Source: Christensenella sp034926635
GTDB lineage: Bacteria > Bacillota > Clostridia > Christensenellales > Christensenellaceae
NCBI GenBank assembly: GCA_034926635.1
Contig: JAYFQX010000011.1
Location: 1-64,000 of the forward strand
Length of the DNA: 64,000 bases
Reading direction: 5' to 3'
The notes below the pieces were generated by a model. It was not told the origin of the DNA, made no database searches, and saw nothing but the letters and a program-made list of their open reading frames with translations. Of the stretch, positions 18,326 through 26,621 are shown piece by piece. Position numbers and translations under genes: made by a program. The number at the start of each line of letters is the position of its first letter. Within the stretch, counting starts at the first letter, position 1.

Positions 18326-18748
18326 TTATGCCGCCGCAGGATCATACGTCCCTGTTCTGTTGCCATCGGTCCAACCGGTGGAAACAATGCCTGAGCCCGT
18401 AGCGTTTACTGCAACAGTGACCTGACCTGCAAAGGACGAACCGAGCAGCTCGCCGACTTTCTTTTCAAAAGCATTGTCTGAGGTAAGTAGTGTTGCAACA
18501 TCTTTCTTTTCGATTGCAATGGCAGGTACCGCAGGGGACTGGGACTGGCAGATTGCCGCCGCTGCCGCCGCCGCAGAGTATACTGTCCGTGCGTTTGCGT
18601 TACCAACAGAAGTGTTGGCTTCACTGATGTAAGTAACCATGTTGGGGATCAAGATTGCCGCTAAAATAGCGATGATCGCAATTACGATAATCAGCTCAAT
18701 GAGTGTAAAACCTTTTTTTGCCCTATGCTTTGCAAATAATTTGTTCAT
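18326..18748 (-). CDS. pilA: Type IV major prepilin
   Basis: 140 residues. Class III signal: a short basic leader ending in KKG, then FTLIELIIVIAIIAILAAIL, cleaved after Gly by PilD, with Glu at mature position 5. The body is small and Ala-rich, with only a short C-terminal domain. AAAGGAG precedes the ATG. It has its own strong promoter with a leader of about 90 bases and its own terminator, as expected for the most abundant subunit. It is the last gene on the minus side of the pilus locus. The symbol is by position and size. Confidence 0.88.
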   Translation of the reverse strand: MNKLFAKHRAKKGFTLIELIIVIAIIAILAAILIPNMVTYISEANTSVGNANARTVYSAAAAAAAICQSQSPAVPAIAIEKKDVATLLTSDNAFEKKVGELLGSSFAGQVTVAVNATGSGIVSTGWTDGNRTGTYDPAAA

Positions 18749-18842
18749 ATAATGACTCCTTTAATATAAATTTTGTCATATCCCCCCACAATGGTCACAG
18801 GATACAGCAATTAAAACTTCATTAATGATAATTTTCAACTTT

Positions 18843-18871
18843 ATTGTACACACAATGCCGTATAAAGTCAA
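18843..18871 (-). promoter_or_regulatory. Promoter of the major pilin gene
   Basis: Minus-strand TTGACT (18866-18871), a 17-base spacer and TACAAT (18843-18848), close to consensus. Confidence 0.75.
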
Positions 18872-18894
18872 ATATTTATCCGCTTGTTTTGGGA

Positions 18895-19287
18895 CTAATT
18901 TGCAGCTTCCGAAGGATAAGAAACGGGGAAGGTGATCAGTGAGTCAATAAAGTCGGAAGAACTTCCTTTCTGCCATTCTGCCCAAAGCAAATTTCCATCA
19001 GCAGAAAAAACGATTCTCGCTTCTCCCGTGCTTTTTACGGCGCTGCCGACATGCGAGGTATCGGTAATATAACAATATTGTCCGTCGGTTTCGTCAAAAA
19101 GAAGCGGCTGCGGGTCTTCCGAAAGAAACAAGAGCGTGTCGTAATAAAGTTGCCGCGCATAACCGGCATATTGCGTTTTACGTGATTCCAGTGTGAACGC
19201 GAATACAGCGACAAAAAAGACAAATATTACGGCTGCTACGCCTGCCAGAATACGAATGAGGGTAGAATGCGATTGGTTTTTCCCGAC
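18895..19287 (-). CDS. Small membrane-anchored protein of the pilus locus, start codon unclear
   Basis: The frame is open from a stop near 19319 to the TAG at 18895 and encodes one membrane helix (ILAGVAAVIFVFFVAVFAF) followed by about 95 outside residues. No ATG, GTG or TTG precedes the helix; the first TTG (19131) would remove it. GAGGA overlaps the pilT stop (TTCTGAGGA), pointing to a coupled start around 19287, where only a GTC lies in frame. Explanations are a rare start codon, a +1 slip at the pilT stop, or a sequence error. It lacks the prepilin cleavage motif. Function unknown; by position a pilus accessory. Confidence 0.5.
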   Translation of the reverse strand, partial: VGKNQSHSTLIRILAGVAAVIFVFFVAVFAFTLESRKTQYAGYARQLYYDTLLFLSEDPQPLLFDETDGQYCYITDTSHVGSAVKSTGEARIVFSADGNLLWAEWQKGSSSDFIDSLITFPVSYPSEAAN

Positions 19288-19297
19288 GAAATCGTCC

Positions 19298-20353
19298 TCA
19301 GAATTGTACGTAACGTTTCAGCTCCTCTTTGTTATTCGCGCGATCCAGTGCAGCGTCCATGGTGATGGTTCCGTCTTTTGTCAGATTTGCGAGGTAACGG
19401 TCCAGCCCGATCATTCCGGCCTTGGCATTGGTTTGCAGGACGGAATCAATCTGGAAGGTCTTTCCTTCGCGGATCATGTTGGAAATGGCGTCACTGACCA
19501 GCATGATTTCAAACGCGGGAACGCGCCCTCTGCCGTCTGCACGCGGGATCAGTGTTTGTGTAATCACTGCCTTTAGCACGGTGGCAAGCTGTGTGCGTAC
19601 CTGCTGCTGCTGGTGGGGCGGAAATACATCGATGATCCGGTCAACGGTTTTACCCGCGCCGATCGTGTGCAGGGTTGACAGCACCAAATGACCGGTTTCT
19701 GCCGCTGTAATTGCCGCGCCGATGGTTTCCAGGTCGCGCATTTCTCCCACGAGGATCACGTCAGGATCTTCGCGGAGCGCACTTCGCAGCGCGGGGGAAA
19801 AGCCGGACACATCTTTGCCGATTTCCCTCTGGTTGACCATGCTTTGTTTGTTGGCGTGGACATATTCCACAGGGTCTTCCAACGTCAAAATGTGACAGTG
19901 GCGTGTTGCGTTGATGGCGTCGATCATCGCGGCAAGCGTAGTGGATTTACCAGAACCGGTTGGTCCTGTTACCAAAACAAGCCCGCGTGGTTTTTTTGCA
20001 ATATCCGTAAAAATAGGGGGAAGGTTTAAATCCTCCACTGTGGGAATTTGACTTTGCAAAAGGCGCACGGCAATGCCCGTCACGCCGCGCTGGTGAAAAA
20101 CATTCACCCTTTGGCGTTCTTTTGCAGGTGTCTCATAAGAAAAATCAGCGTCTTCTTTCGGGTTTCGCCCGGCAAGACCGCTTTTTTGCAGCATCTCTTC
20201 CGCAGTTTCCGCAATTTGCTGTGCGGTGAGAGGCGCGTAGTTTTCAAGCCGCAGCAAATCGCCGCGCAGCCGTACAATGGGTGGCTCGCCGCAGGCAAAG
20301 TGAAGGTCGGAACAGCCCATATCGCGGGCAACCTGGATCAATTCGTCTATCAT
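19298..20353 (-). CDS. pilT: Type IV pilus retraction ATPase PilT
   Basis: 351 residues from the ATG at 20353, preceded by GGAGG 8 bases upstream; the ATG at 20368 overlaps this ribosome site. GspE-type hexameric ATPase: Walker A GPTGSGKSTT, Asp box, Walker B-like VILVGEMRDLET, and the His box HLVLSTLHT. The short length, with no MshEN domain, and the start (IDELIQVARDMGCSDLH) fit PilT rather than PilB. It should depolymerise the pilus from the cytoplasmic side and power twitching or uptake. It lies 14 bases after pilB, in the same operon. Confidence 0.93.
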   Translation of the reverse strand: MIDELIQVARDMGCSDLHFACGEPPIVRLRGDLLRLENYAPLTAQQIAETAEEMLQKSGLAGRNPKEDADFSYETPAKERQRVNVFHQRGVTGIAVRLLQSQIPTVEDLNLPPIFTDIAKKPRGLVLVTGPTGSGKSTTLAAMIDAINATRHCHILTLEDPVEYVHANKQSMVNQREIGKDVSGFSPALRSALREDPDVILVGEMRDLETIGAAITAAETGHLVLSTLHTIGAGKTVDRIIDVFPPHQQQQVRTQLATVLKAVITQTLIPRADGRGRVPAFEIMLVSDAISNMIREGKTFQIDSVLQTNAKAGMIGLDRYLANLTKDGTITMDAALDRANNKEELKRYVQF

Positions 20354-20367
20354 GGAAGATACCTCCA

Positions 20368-22074
20368 TTATTCGCTTTCCGAGCTGCTGATGCGTGTGAG
20401 CGCGGAAAGGTCGATTTTTCCTTCTGAAAGCAGTTCGAGAGCGTTATCAATCAAGAAATTTTGCCCTTTTTGTTTGAGGTGCGCAAGAATATCCTGCGTT
20501 TTTTCCCGATTGATCACCATATCGCGGATAGCATTGTCCGTGCGGACAATTTCATGGATTGCCGTCCTGCCGTAATAGCCTGTGTGGTTACAGAAATCGC
20601 AACCTGCTCCCTGATACAGCGTTGGGATTTCTGTTACGCCCAAAGAATGCAGATAGGCAATATCGGCACTGCTTGGCGTATATAATTCTTTGCATTTTGG
20701 GCAAATCAGCTTCACCAGCCGCTGTGCGACAACGCCGACAACGGACGAAGCCACAATATAAGGCTCCAGACCCATATCCACAAGCCGCATATAAGTGGAA
20801 GCGGCATCATTGGTGTGTAGGCTGGAAAGCACCAGATGCCCGGTGATAGCGGCGCGCGATGCGATGTCCGCGGTTTCGCTGTCACGGACTTCGCCAATCA
20901 TAATAATGTCGGGATCCTGCCGCAAAAGCGCGCGCAAGCCTGTTACAAACGTCAAACCCGCTTTGGGGTTGACCTGCGTTTGACTGACGCCGGGAATCAT
21001 TTTTTCGACCGGATCCTCAATGGACGCGATATTGACATAAGGCGTTGCAAGCTCCGCAAGGATGGAATACAGCGTGGTGGATTTTCCGGATCCGGTAGGA
21101 CCGGTTACCAAAATGATTCCGCTTGGACTCTCGATCAATTGATAGAAAATCTCCATATTGCGCGGGGTCATGCCAAGTTGGTTGATTTTATAAATCCCCG
21201 TTTTGCTGTCTGTCAGCAGACGCATCACGATTTTCTCGCCATAGACTGTTGGCATGGATGAAACGCGGACACTGACCTCCGTATCTGCGCATACCGTGTT
21301 AAAGCGACCGTCCAGCGGCAGCCGCCGCTCGGCAATATCCATGTTGGACATGATTTTGATTCTGGTAATCAGCGAAGCATGTGCCGAAGCAGAAAGCTCG
21401 GTGATTTTTACAAGGTCGCCGTCGATACGGAAGCGGATGCGCGTTGATGATTCATATGGTTCAATATGGATATCGCTTGCGCGTTTGAAATAGGCTTGCT
21501 CTACCAGCATGTTAACAAAACGCACGATCGGGGCACTGCCTACACGCCCCTCCATATCCGACAGGTCTTCCTGCGTAAGAAATTCAAGTTCTTCGTTTAG
21601 ATTTTGATCACGGCTGATATCTTCCGCAATTTCATCCACCTGATGCAGTTCGTAATAACGGTCGATCGCGCTGAGAATATCCTGTTTTGACGCAATCAGC
21701 GTTTCGATCCTGCGGCCCTTCAGCAGACCGATTTGGTTGATCATGTCATAATCGAGGGGATCGGCTGTGGCAATTTCCAGGATATTTGCCTGAAGGCGCA
21801 GAGGAAACACCGTGTATTTACGTGCAACTTTCTCTGGAATTTCACGCAGAACCTCGGTCGAAACGTGGATATCCTTTAAATTGGCACGCCGTACATTCAG
21901 GCGTTTTTGTAATGCATCGATCAACTGGTTTTCCGTAATAACGCCCAGGTCGATCAAAATATCGCCCAGTCGTTTTCCGCCGGAATCCTTTTGGACTTTT
22001 AAAGCGTTTTTAAGCTGGTCTTCATTGATGATGCCACTTGTTACAAGCAGTTCGCCAATTTTTACGTTTTTCAT
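20368..22074 (-). CDS. pilB: Type IV pilus assembly ATPase PilB with tandem MshEN c-di-GMP motifs
   Basis: 568 residues from the ATG at 22074 (GGGAG upstream). Extension motor. The N-terminus carries two back-to-back MshEN-like 24-residue motifs, KIGELLVTSGIINEDQLKNA and RLGDILIDLGVITENQLIDA, each matching RLGxxLxxxGxIxxxxLxxAL; such pairs bind c-di-GMP in MshE and PilB homologues. The ATPase part has Walker A GPTGSGKSTTLY (near 326), Walker B IIMIGEVRDSET and a tetra-Cys zinc site (CPKC and CDFC). It is the first gene of the pilB-pilT operon, divergent from pilD. Confidence 0.94.
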   Translation of the reverse strand: MKNVKIGELLVTSGIINEDQLKNALKVQKDSGGKRLGDILIDLGVITENQLIDALQKRLNVRRANLKDIHVSTEVLREIPEKVARKYTVFPLRLQANILEIATADPLDYDMINQIGLLKGRRIETLIASKQDILSAIDRYYELHQVDEIAEDISRDQNLNEELEFLTQEDLSDMEGRVGSAPIVRFVNMLVEQAYFKRASDIHIEPYESSTRIRFRIDGDLVKITELSASAHASLITRIKIMSNMDIAERRLPLDGRFNTVCADTEVSVRVSSMPTVYGEKIVMRLLTDSKTGIYKINQLGMTPRNMEIFYQLIESPSGIILVTGPTGSGKSTTLYSILAELATPYVNIASIEDPVEKMIPGVSQTQVNPKAGLTFVTGLRALLRQDPDIIMIGEVRDSETADIASRAAITGHLVLSSLHTNDAASTYMRLVDMGLEPYIVASSVVGVVAQRLVKLICPKCKELYTPSSADIAYLHSLGVTEIPTLYQGAGCDFCNHTGYYGRTAIHEIVRTDNAIRDMVINREKTQDILAHLKQKGQNFLIDNALELLSEGKIDLSALTRISSSESE

Positions 22075-22178
22075 AAGATACCGCACTCCCAAGATTTATG
22101 ATTTCATTCATTCCCCGCATGTGCTAAGATAGATAGCGGAGCGGCGCAGCCGCGTATTTGCATCGGAGGGAAACACAT

Positions 22179-22943
22179 ATGCAATGGATCATTACGACCG
22201 CCTATTTATTTCTGTTTCTTCTCGGCCTGGTGGTCGGAAGTTTTCTTAATGTCTGTATTTACCGCATTCCCAAGCGAATCACTGTAGTAACCGGGCGCTC
22301 CATGTGTCCGTCGTGCGGAGCGATGATTCACGGTTATGACAATATTCCGGTTGTCAGCTACCTGATTCTCCGGGGAAAATGCAGGAACTGCGGTGCGCGG
22401 ATTTCTCCGCGGTACCCGATTGTGGAACTGCTGTGCGCCTTTTGCTTTACGCTGTGCGGGACGGTGTTCGGGGTTTCTGCGAATACACCCATCTTTTGCG
22501 CGTTTTCTGCGGTACTGATTCTTGTTGCTTTTATCGACATGGATACGCAGGAGATCCCGGATCGTTTCCATTTTATTATTTTAGGGCTTGGCATAATATC
22601 GATCTGGCTTGCTCCGCAAATCAGTCTGGTAGAACGCCTGATCGGCGCGGCCTGCGTCAGCGGTCCTATGCTGCTCATCATCCTTTTTACGGACGGCTTT
22701 GGCATGGGTGACGTCAAGCTGATGGCTGCCAGCGGCTTTTTGCTCGGTTGGCAAAACACGCTGTTTGCGGCGCTTTGCGGAACGATCTCTGCCGCCGTGG
22801 TCTCCTTGATTTTGATTGCCCTGAAACGAAAGACGCGCCGGGACAGAATCCCGTTTGGCCCTTATTTATCGGCAGGTCTTTTTGTGGCAGCTCTTTATGG
22901 TCAAACAGTGATCCACGCATATTTGTCGCTGTTCGGTCTGTAA
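22179..22943 (+). CDS. pilD: Prepilin peptidase/N-methyltransferase
   Basis: 254 residues from the ATG at 22179, which has GGAGGG 7 bases upstream. Polytopic A24 aspartic protease that cleaves and N-methylates the prepilins of this locus. Visible: the N-terminal DiS_P domain with CPSC and CRNC zinc pairs, the catalytic Asp in FIDMDTQEIPD, and the second in GFGMGDVK. About seven membrane helices. It sits alone on the plus strand, divergent from pilB and convergent with pilO. Confidence 0.95.
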   Translation: MQWIITTAYLFLFLLGLVVGSFLNVCIYRIPKRITVVTGRSMCPSCGAMIHGYDNIPVVSYLILRGKCRNCGARISPRYPIVELLCAFCFTLCGTVFGVSANTPIFCAFSAVLILVAFIDMDTQEIPDRFHFIILGLGIISIWLAPQISLVERLIGAACVSGPMLLIILFTDGFGMGDVKLMAASGFLLGWQNTLFAALCGTISAAVVSLILIALKRKTRRDRIPFGPYLSAGLFVAALYGQTVIHAYLSLFGL

Positions 22944-22964
22944 AGAATATTTTTGCGCCAATTG

Positions 22965-23639
22965 TCAGGAAGCAGCAGGAGAAGGCGATGCGGATGCCTG
23001 CGCAGTGCTCTCGCTGCTTGCGGACGCAGAAGCCGTTTGCTGTTGTTCTACAGAAGTAAATTCACTGGAACCCGGCAGAGGAACGGCATACAGCGACGCT
23101 TTTATTGTTGTGACAGACGGAGAAGCGGGAGCCGTCATATCAATATAAAAATCTGTGACAATCACATAAGGATAACCGGAAAGCCCGTTCAATAGAGCCA
23201 TAGACTGGTCAAACGTACCGGAAACCGAGAGCGCAAGCGAGGAGCTATAAAGGAGCGTATCCTTTTTTTGACCGCCTTCTGTTTCCGACTGTACGGACTG
23301 ATAATCGCCAATGCTGAGGGAATCCAGCGTTACGCCTGCGTTTGTACATAAGCCGCTGATAAAATAATGAATATCATAATTTTTCATAGGCGATGGGATC
23401 AGCGCGGTATTTTCTTCATAAGTTTTTTGGAGCTGTTTTAAATTTTCTTCCAATGCGGGTTTTGTGGCAAGCTTTGTTTGCATTTCCGTTTGCGCCGCGC
23501 GAAGATCCTGATATGTCAGTTGTTTTGCATTGTTGCTTTGCATGGCAGGATAAATCAGGAAGACAAAGGGCAACAGAATGATAAGCAGTATGATTAATAC
23601 CATCAGCAATACTTTTTCCCGTTTCTGAAGCTTTTTCAT
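22965..23639 (-). CDS. pilO: PilO-like type IV pilus alignment-complex protein
   Basis: 224 residues from the ATG at 23639, which overlaps the pilN stop as ATGA. A short basic N-terminus, one membrane helix (VLLMVLIILLIILLPFVFLI), a coiled-coil stretch rich in Gln/Leu/Glu, a small ferredoxin-like domain, and a Ser/Ala tail (SASASSESTAQASASPSPAA) that is unusual for PilO. By position and plan it pairs with PilN to link PilM to the outside. The match is structural rather than by strong motifs. Confidence 0.78.
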   Translation of the reverse strand: MKKLQKREKVLLMVLIILLIILLPFVFLIYPAMQSNNAKQLTYQDLRAAQTEMQTKLATKPALEENLKQLQKTYEENTALIPSPMKNYDIHYFISGLCTNAGVTLDSLSIGDYQSVQSETEGGQKKDTLLYSSSLALSVSGTFDQSMALLNGLSGYPYVIVTDFYIDMTAPASPSVTTIKASLYAVPLPGSSEFTSVEQQQTASASASSESTAQASASPSPAAS

Positions 23640-24211
23640 GCGGATTCGCCCCCCTTCTGCAAAACACATGCGATCGTAAATACATAACCGTCAGCAGGAG
23701 AGCCGCTAAATCCCTGGTATTCGACAACATCGAATATTTTTAATTCATCGAGCGCCTGCGCAAAATCTGCGGGCGGAAGATTATCCTGGGTAATACATTC
23801 GATGGTCAGCGTGTTTTCTTTAAAAGACAAGCCTGTAAAGGAAACGCGCTCCGGCTTTACCTGCACAATATTATCATAGATCCCGCCATGGAAAGCCGAC
23901 TGCGAAACAAGGGAATCGTAAGCTGCCTGTAAAACGGAATCATATTGGTTATATTCCTCGATTTGCCCCTGCATATCGGTAACATCTTCTATTTGCAGGA
24001 TCAAATCCGTATTATATACGTATTCTTCGAGGGAAGAAATTTGTTCGTCCAGTTTTTTGCCTTCTGTTGCAGTAAAACCATAAAGACAAACCATGGCAGC
24101 AATGATAATAATGATGGTTAAAACCGCGCCAACACTTGGACGTCCCTTGGAGGAAGCCTCCGGCGCTATGTTTCGGAACATGTTAACCGTTTGTTTTAGT
24201 TTGTTATTCAT
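23636..24211 (-). CDS. pilN: PilN-like type IV pilus assembly protein
   Basis: 191 residues: a cytoplasmic N-terminus of about 27 residues, one membrane helix (VGAVLTIIIIIAAMVCLYGF), a coiled coil, and a small domain. Four-base overlaps with pilM upstream and pilO downstream show tight translational coupling. In known systems the PilN N-terminus docks into PilM. The family INLLP motif is not obvious, so this is an assignment by order, topology and size. Confidence 0.8.
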   Translation of the reverse strand: MNNKLKQTVNMFRNIAPEASSKGRPSVGAVLTIIIIIAAMVCLYGFTATEGKKLDEQISSLEEYVYNTDLILQIEDVTDMQGQIEEYNQYDSVLQAAYDSLVSQSAFHGGIYDNIVQVKPERVSFTGLSFKENTLTIECITQDNLPPADFAQALDELKIFDVVEYQGFSGSPADGYVFTIACVLQKGGESA

Positions 24212-25125
24212 TTTTCCAGCAGAGCCCCCGTTGCGTAGGCGTATTGATCGAAAGGAAAACCGGACGGCGCATTTAAAAACGCAGGCGCAGCCAGTAGTGA
24301 TACCTGATTTCCCAGGGATGCGGATATATTTTTCGCCATGGCATCATCCACCATATCTCCCATGATATAAACAGAATCGACTTTTTTTCCGGGATATTTA
24401 ATGGAGTGGTATTGCAGCATTTTAGAGATGTTCTGTATTGCGGCCTCCGAAACAGTTTCCGTAGGATAAGTTCCATCCAGAAAAGCCGTACGCGCCTGGT
24501 CGCCGGGCATAACGGTAATGGCACGCGTGATGACAATATTGGGCTGCGCAAGCAGCGTAATCAAAATACGGGCACTGCCGATAGCGGCTACGATAATATC
24601 ACCCTGCGCAAAGCCGGCGCCCATATTCTGCAGGCGGGAAAGACAGTTTTGCGTCACCGTATAGCAGAAAGGCTTTTTTCCCGCAAGGGAGATCACCCGA
24701 GAGATCGCCTCCACCAGGGAACGCTTGGCAAGGTATGCCTGCACGCGGCAAAAGGTACCGCCGTCGCGGGGGAATACTTCCATAACCGTATAATCCATAA
24801 CATGATCGTCCATAGAATGCGATTGAATCAGCTCACCCCGGATGATGTTGCGCATTGCGGAGGGCTTTTTTTCGTAGGGGAGAACGTACTCGTTGGAAAC
24901 CAGATTGCTTTTAGAAACTACGGCGCATATTTTGTCCCCTTTTAGTTTGGCGGACTCCAATAAATCCCGCAATGACTGTGCGACAGCCTTTTCGTCCATT
25001 TGTCCTTCAGAGCTGATAGGACCTGGCAGGCTGCAGCTTCCAAACCGGTTTACCGTGACCGATGCGCCTGACGCGCTTCCTTCCACAGCGTGGATATAAA
25101 GATTTGTAAAATCTAATGAAATCAA
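24208..25125 (-). CDS. pilM: PilM-like actin-fold pilus assembly protein
   Basis: 305 residues. Starts with TTG at 25125, 7 bases after a strong GGGAGGG. The N-terminus ISLDFTNLYIHAVEG and later IMGDMVDDAM fit the phosphate and adenosine loops of the FtsA/PilM actin fold, and the C-terminus ends with YAYATGALLEK, typical for PilM. It is cytoplasmic and should bind PilN and the motor ATPases. It lies 12 bases after pilC and overlaps pilN by four bases. Confidence 0.82.
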   Translation of the reverse strand: MISLDFTNLYIHAVEGSASGASVTVNRFGSCSLPGPISSEGQMDEKAVAQSLRDLLESAKLKGDKICAVVSKSNLVSNEYVLPYEKKPSAMRNIIRGELIQSHSMDDHVMDYTVMEVFPRDGGTFCRVQAYLAKRSLVEAISRVISLAGKKPFCYTVTQNCLSRLQNMGAGFAQGDIIVAAIGSARILITLLAQPNIVITRAITVMPGDQARTAFLDGTYPTETVSEAAIQNISKMLQYHSIKYPGKKVDSVYIMGDMVDDAMAKNISASLGNQVSLLAAPAFLNAPSGFPFDQYAYATGALLEK

Positions 25126-25137
25126 AGAAGTCCCTCC

Positions 25138-26334
25138 CTACAAAAGACTGGAATACATAGAATAAATCGGCAGCAGCACAGCTGCCAGAATAATGGTGAT
25201 AATAACAGCCAAAACTACCAGCATCACCGGCTCTAGTATGGCGATCATCCGGTTGATTGCGCTTTCGGATTCCGTATTATAATAATCGGCGATGGAAGAA
25301 AGGATCTGTTCCAGCCTGCCGGACTCCTCGCCGATACGAACCATGGAAGGCATCAGCCGGTCAAAGACGTTCGCACGTTCGATCGCGGAAGAAAGCGATT
25401 CCCCCATGCTGACATCTTGCAGCAGGGAGGAAAAAACCCGGTCGATATACCGGTTGCCGAGCACATTTGCGGAAAGACGCAGTGCGGAGAGAAGCGGAAT
25501 GCCGCTTCCGTAAAGCAGCGCCATAGAACGGGAAAACCGCGAGGAATATATAACGCGGTTCATCTTCTTCGTAAAGGGCGAATAAAGCTTTCCCTTATCG
25601 AGCGCCATCCGCAGCGGCGGGATATACCGGGAATTTGTCATAATTAAAACAAACGCTGCAACGACCAGAACGATCCACGGCCAATAAGAGACCATAAAGT
25701 TGCTGACTGCCATAACCCCCACGGTAATCGGGGGCAGCACAGCGTTTTGGAACATGGTCATCATGTTTGGCAGAACAAATGTAAAAAGCAGGATGATGAC
25801 GCAAACGGAAACCACAAGCAAAATAATCGGGTATATAGTTGCCGATTTAATTTTATGCATGAGTTTATTTTCGTTTTCGTAGTGGGCTGCAAGCGTAAGC
25901 ATAATGGAATCCAGATTTCCGCTGGTCTCGCCAGATTCCACCATGTTTATTAAGAACAGCGGAAACGAAGCATTTTCCAGACGCATTGCCTGTGAAAGCG
26001 ACATCCCGCGTTGGATGCTCTCATAGACGGAAAGATATAAGGCCTTAAGCGCAGGCGTTTCGGCAGTCTGGTAAAGGATCTCAAAAGCGCTTGTGATGCC
26101 AAGACCGGAATTGATCATCGTACCCATTTTGCGGCAAAAGATAATCAGTTCGCGGGTCTTCATTTTGTGAAGCTTTGGGCGCGCTGCTTTTTCGTCTACG
26201 GATTCCCGATAGGAAAGACAATAGAGCCCTTTTTCCCTAAGGGCGGAATAAAAAGACGAGAGGCTGTCTGCCGGGATACTTCCCTTTACCGTTTTTCCTT
26301 GCGTATCGCGTGCAACATATTGAAACTGGCTCAA
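25138..26334 (-). CDS. pilC: Type IV pilus inner-membrane platform protein PilC (GspF family)
   Basis: 398 residues when started at the TTG at 26334 (SQFQYVARDTQGKTVKG follows, the usual family opening); AAGGAAAGG lies 12-18 bases upstream. No ATG is available. Two GspF domains, each with the conserved helix bundle and hydrophobic stretches (YPIILLVVSVCVIILLFTFV; MLVVLAVIITIILAAVLL). The motif GLGITSAFEIL and its second copy GSGIPLLSALRL are typical. First gene of the pilC-pilM-pilN-pilO operon. Confidence 0.9.
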   Translation of the reverse strand: MSQFQYVARDTQGKTVKGSIPADSLSSFYSALREKGLYCLSYRESVDEKAARPKLHKMKTRELIIFCRKMGTMINSGLGITSAFEILYQTAETPALKALYLSVYESIQRGMSLSQAMRLENASFPLFLINMVESGETSGNLDSIMLTLAAHYENENKLMHKIKSATIYPIILLVVSVCVIILLFTFVLPNMMTMFQNAVLPPITVGVMAVSNFMVSYWPWIVLVVAAFVLIMTNSRYIPPLRMALDKGKLYSPFTKKMNRVIYSSRFSRSMALLYGSGIPLLSALRLSANVLGNRYIDRVFSSLLQDVSMGESLSSAIERANVFDRLMPSMVRIGEESGRLEQILSSIADYYNTESESAINRMIAILEPVMLVVLAVIITIILAAVLLPIYSMYSSLL

Positions 26335-26409
26335 TGGAATGACCGACCTTTCCTTTAGAATGAAAAACAACAGAATCGTTTGCGCCGCTACAAAAAGCCG
26401 CTACTTTTA

Positions 26410-26437
26410 ATAATAGCATAAATTGTGGATTGCGCAA
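26410..26437 (-). promoter_or_regulatory. Possible promoter of the pilC operon
   Basis: Minus-strand TTGCGC (26432-26437), a 16-base spacer, TATTAT (26410-26415). Confidence 0.35.
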
Positions 26438-26479
26438 CAATACGAGCTTAAAAAAACAAAAAAAACAGTAGAAGGGTAA

Positions 26480-26508
26480 TAGATGAAGACGATATATTGT
26501 GGTATAAT
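26480..26508 (+). promoter_or_regulatory. Probable promoter of the minor-pilin operon
   Basis: Perfect TATAAT (26503-26508) with a weak -35 TAGATG (26480-26485) 17 bases upstream; it leaves a leader of about 107 bases. The weak -35 suggests an activator. Confidence 0.45.
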
Positions 26509-26621
26509 ATTCGGGTATGGATTGTCGGACACAAGAATGGCTGTGGCAAACAAATTTATGCACCGCCGATGTTTCTCGAAATTGACGAGAGTGACAGCTA
26601 TACGAAGGGGGGAAATACGCC

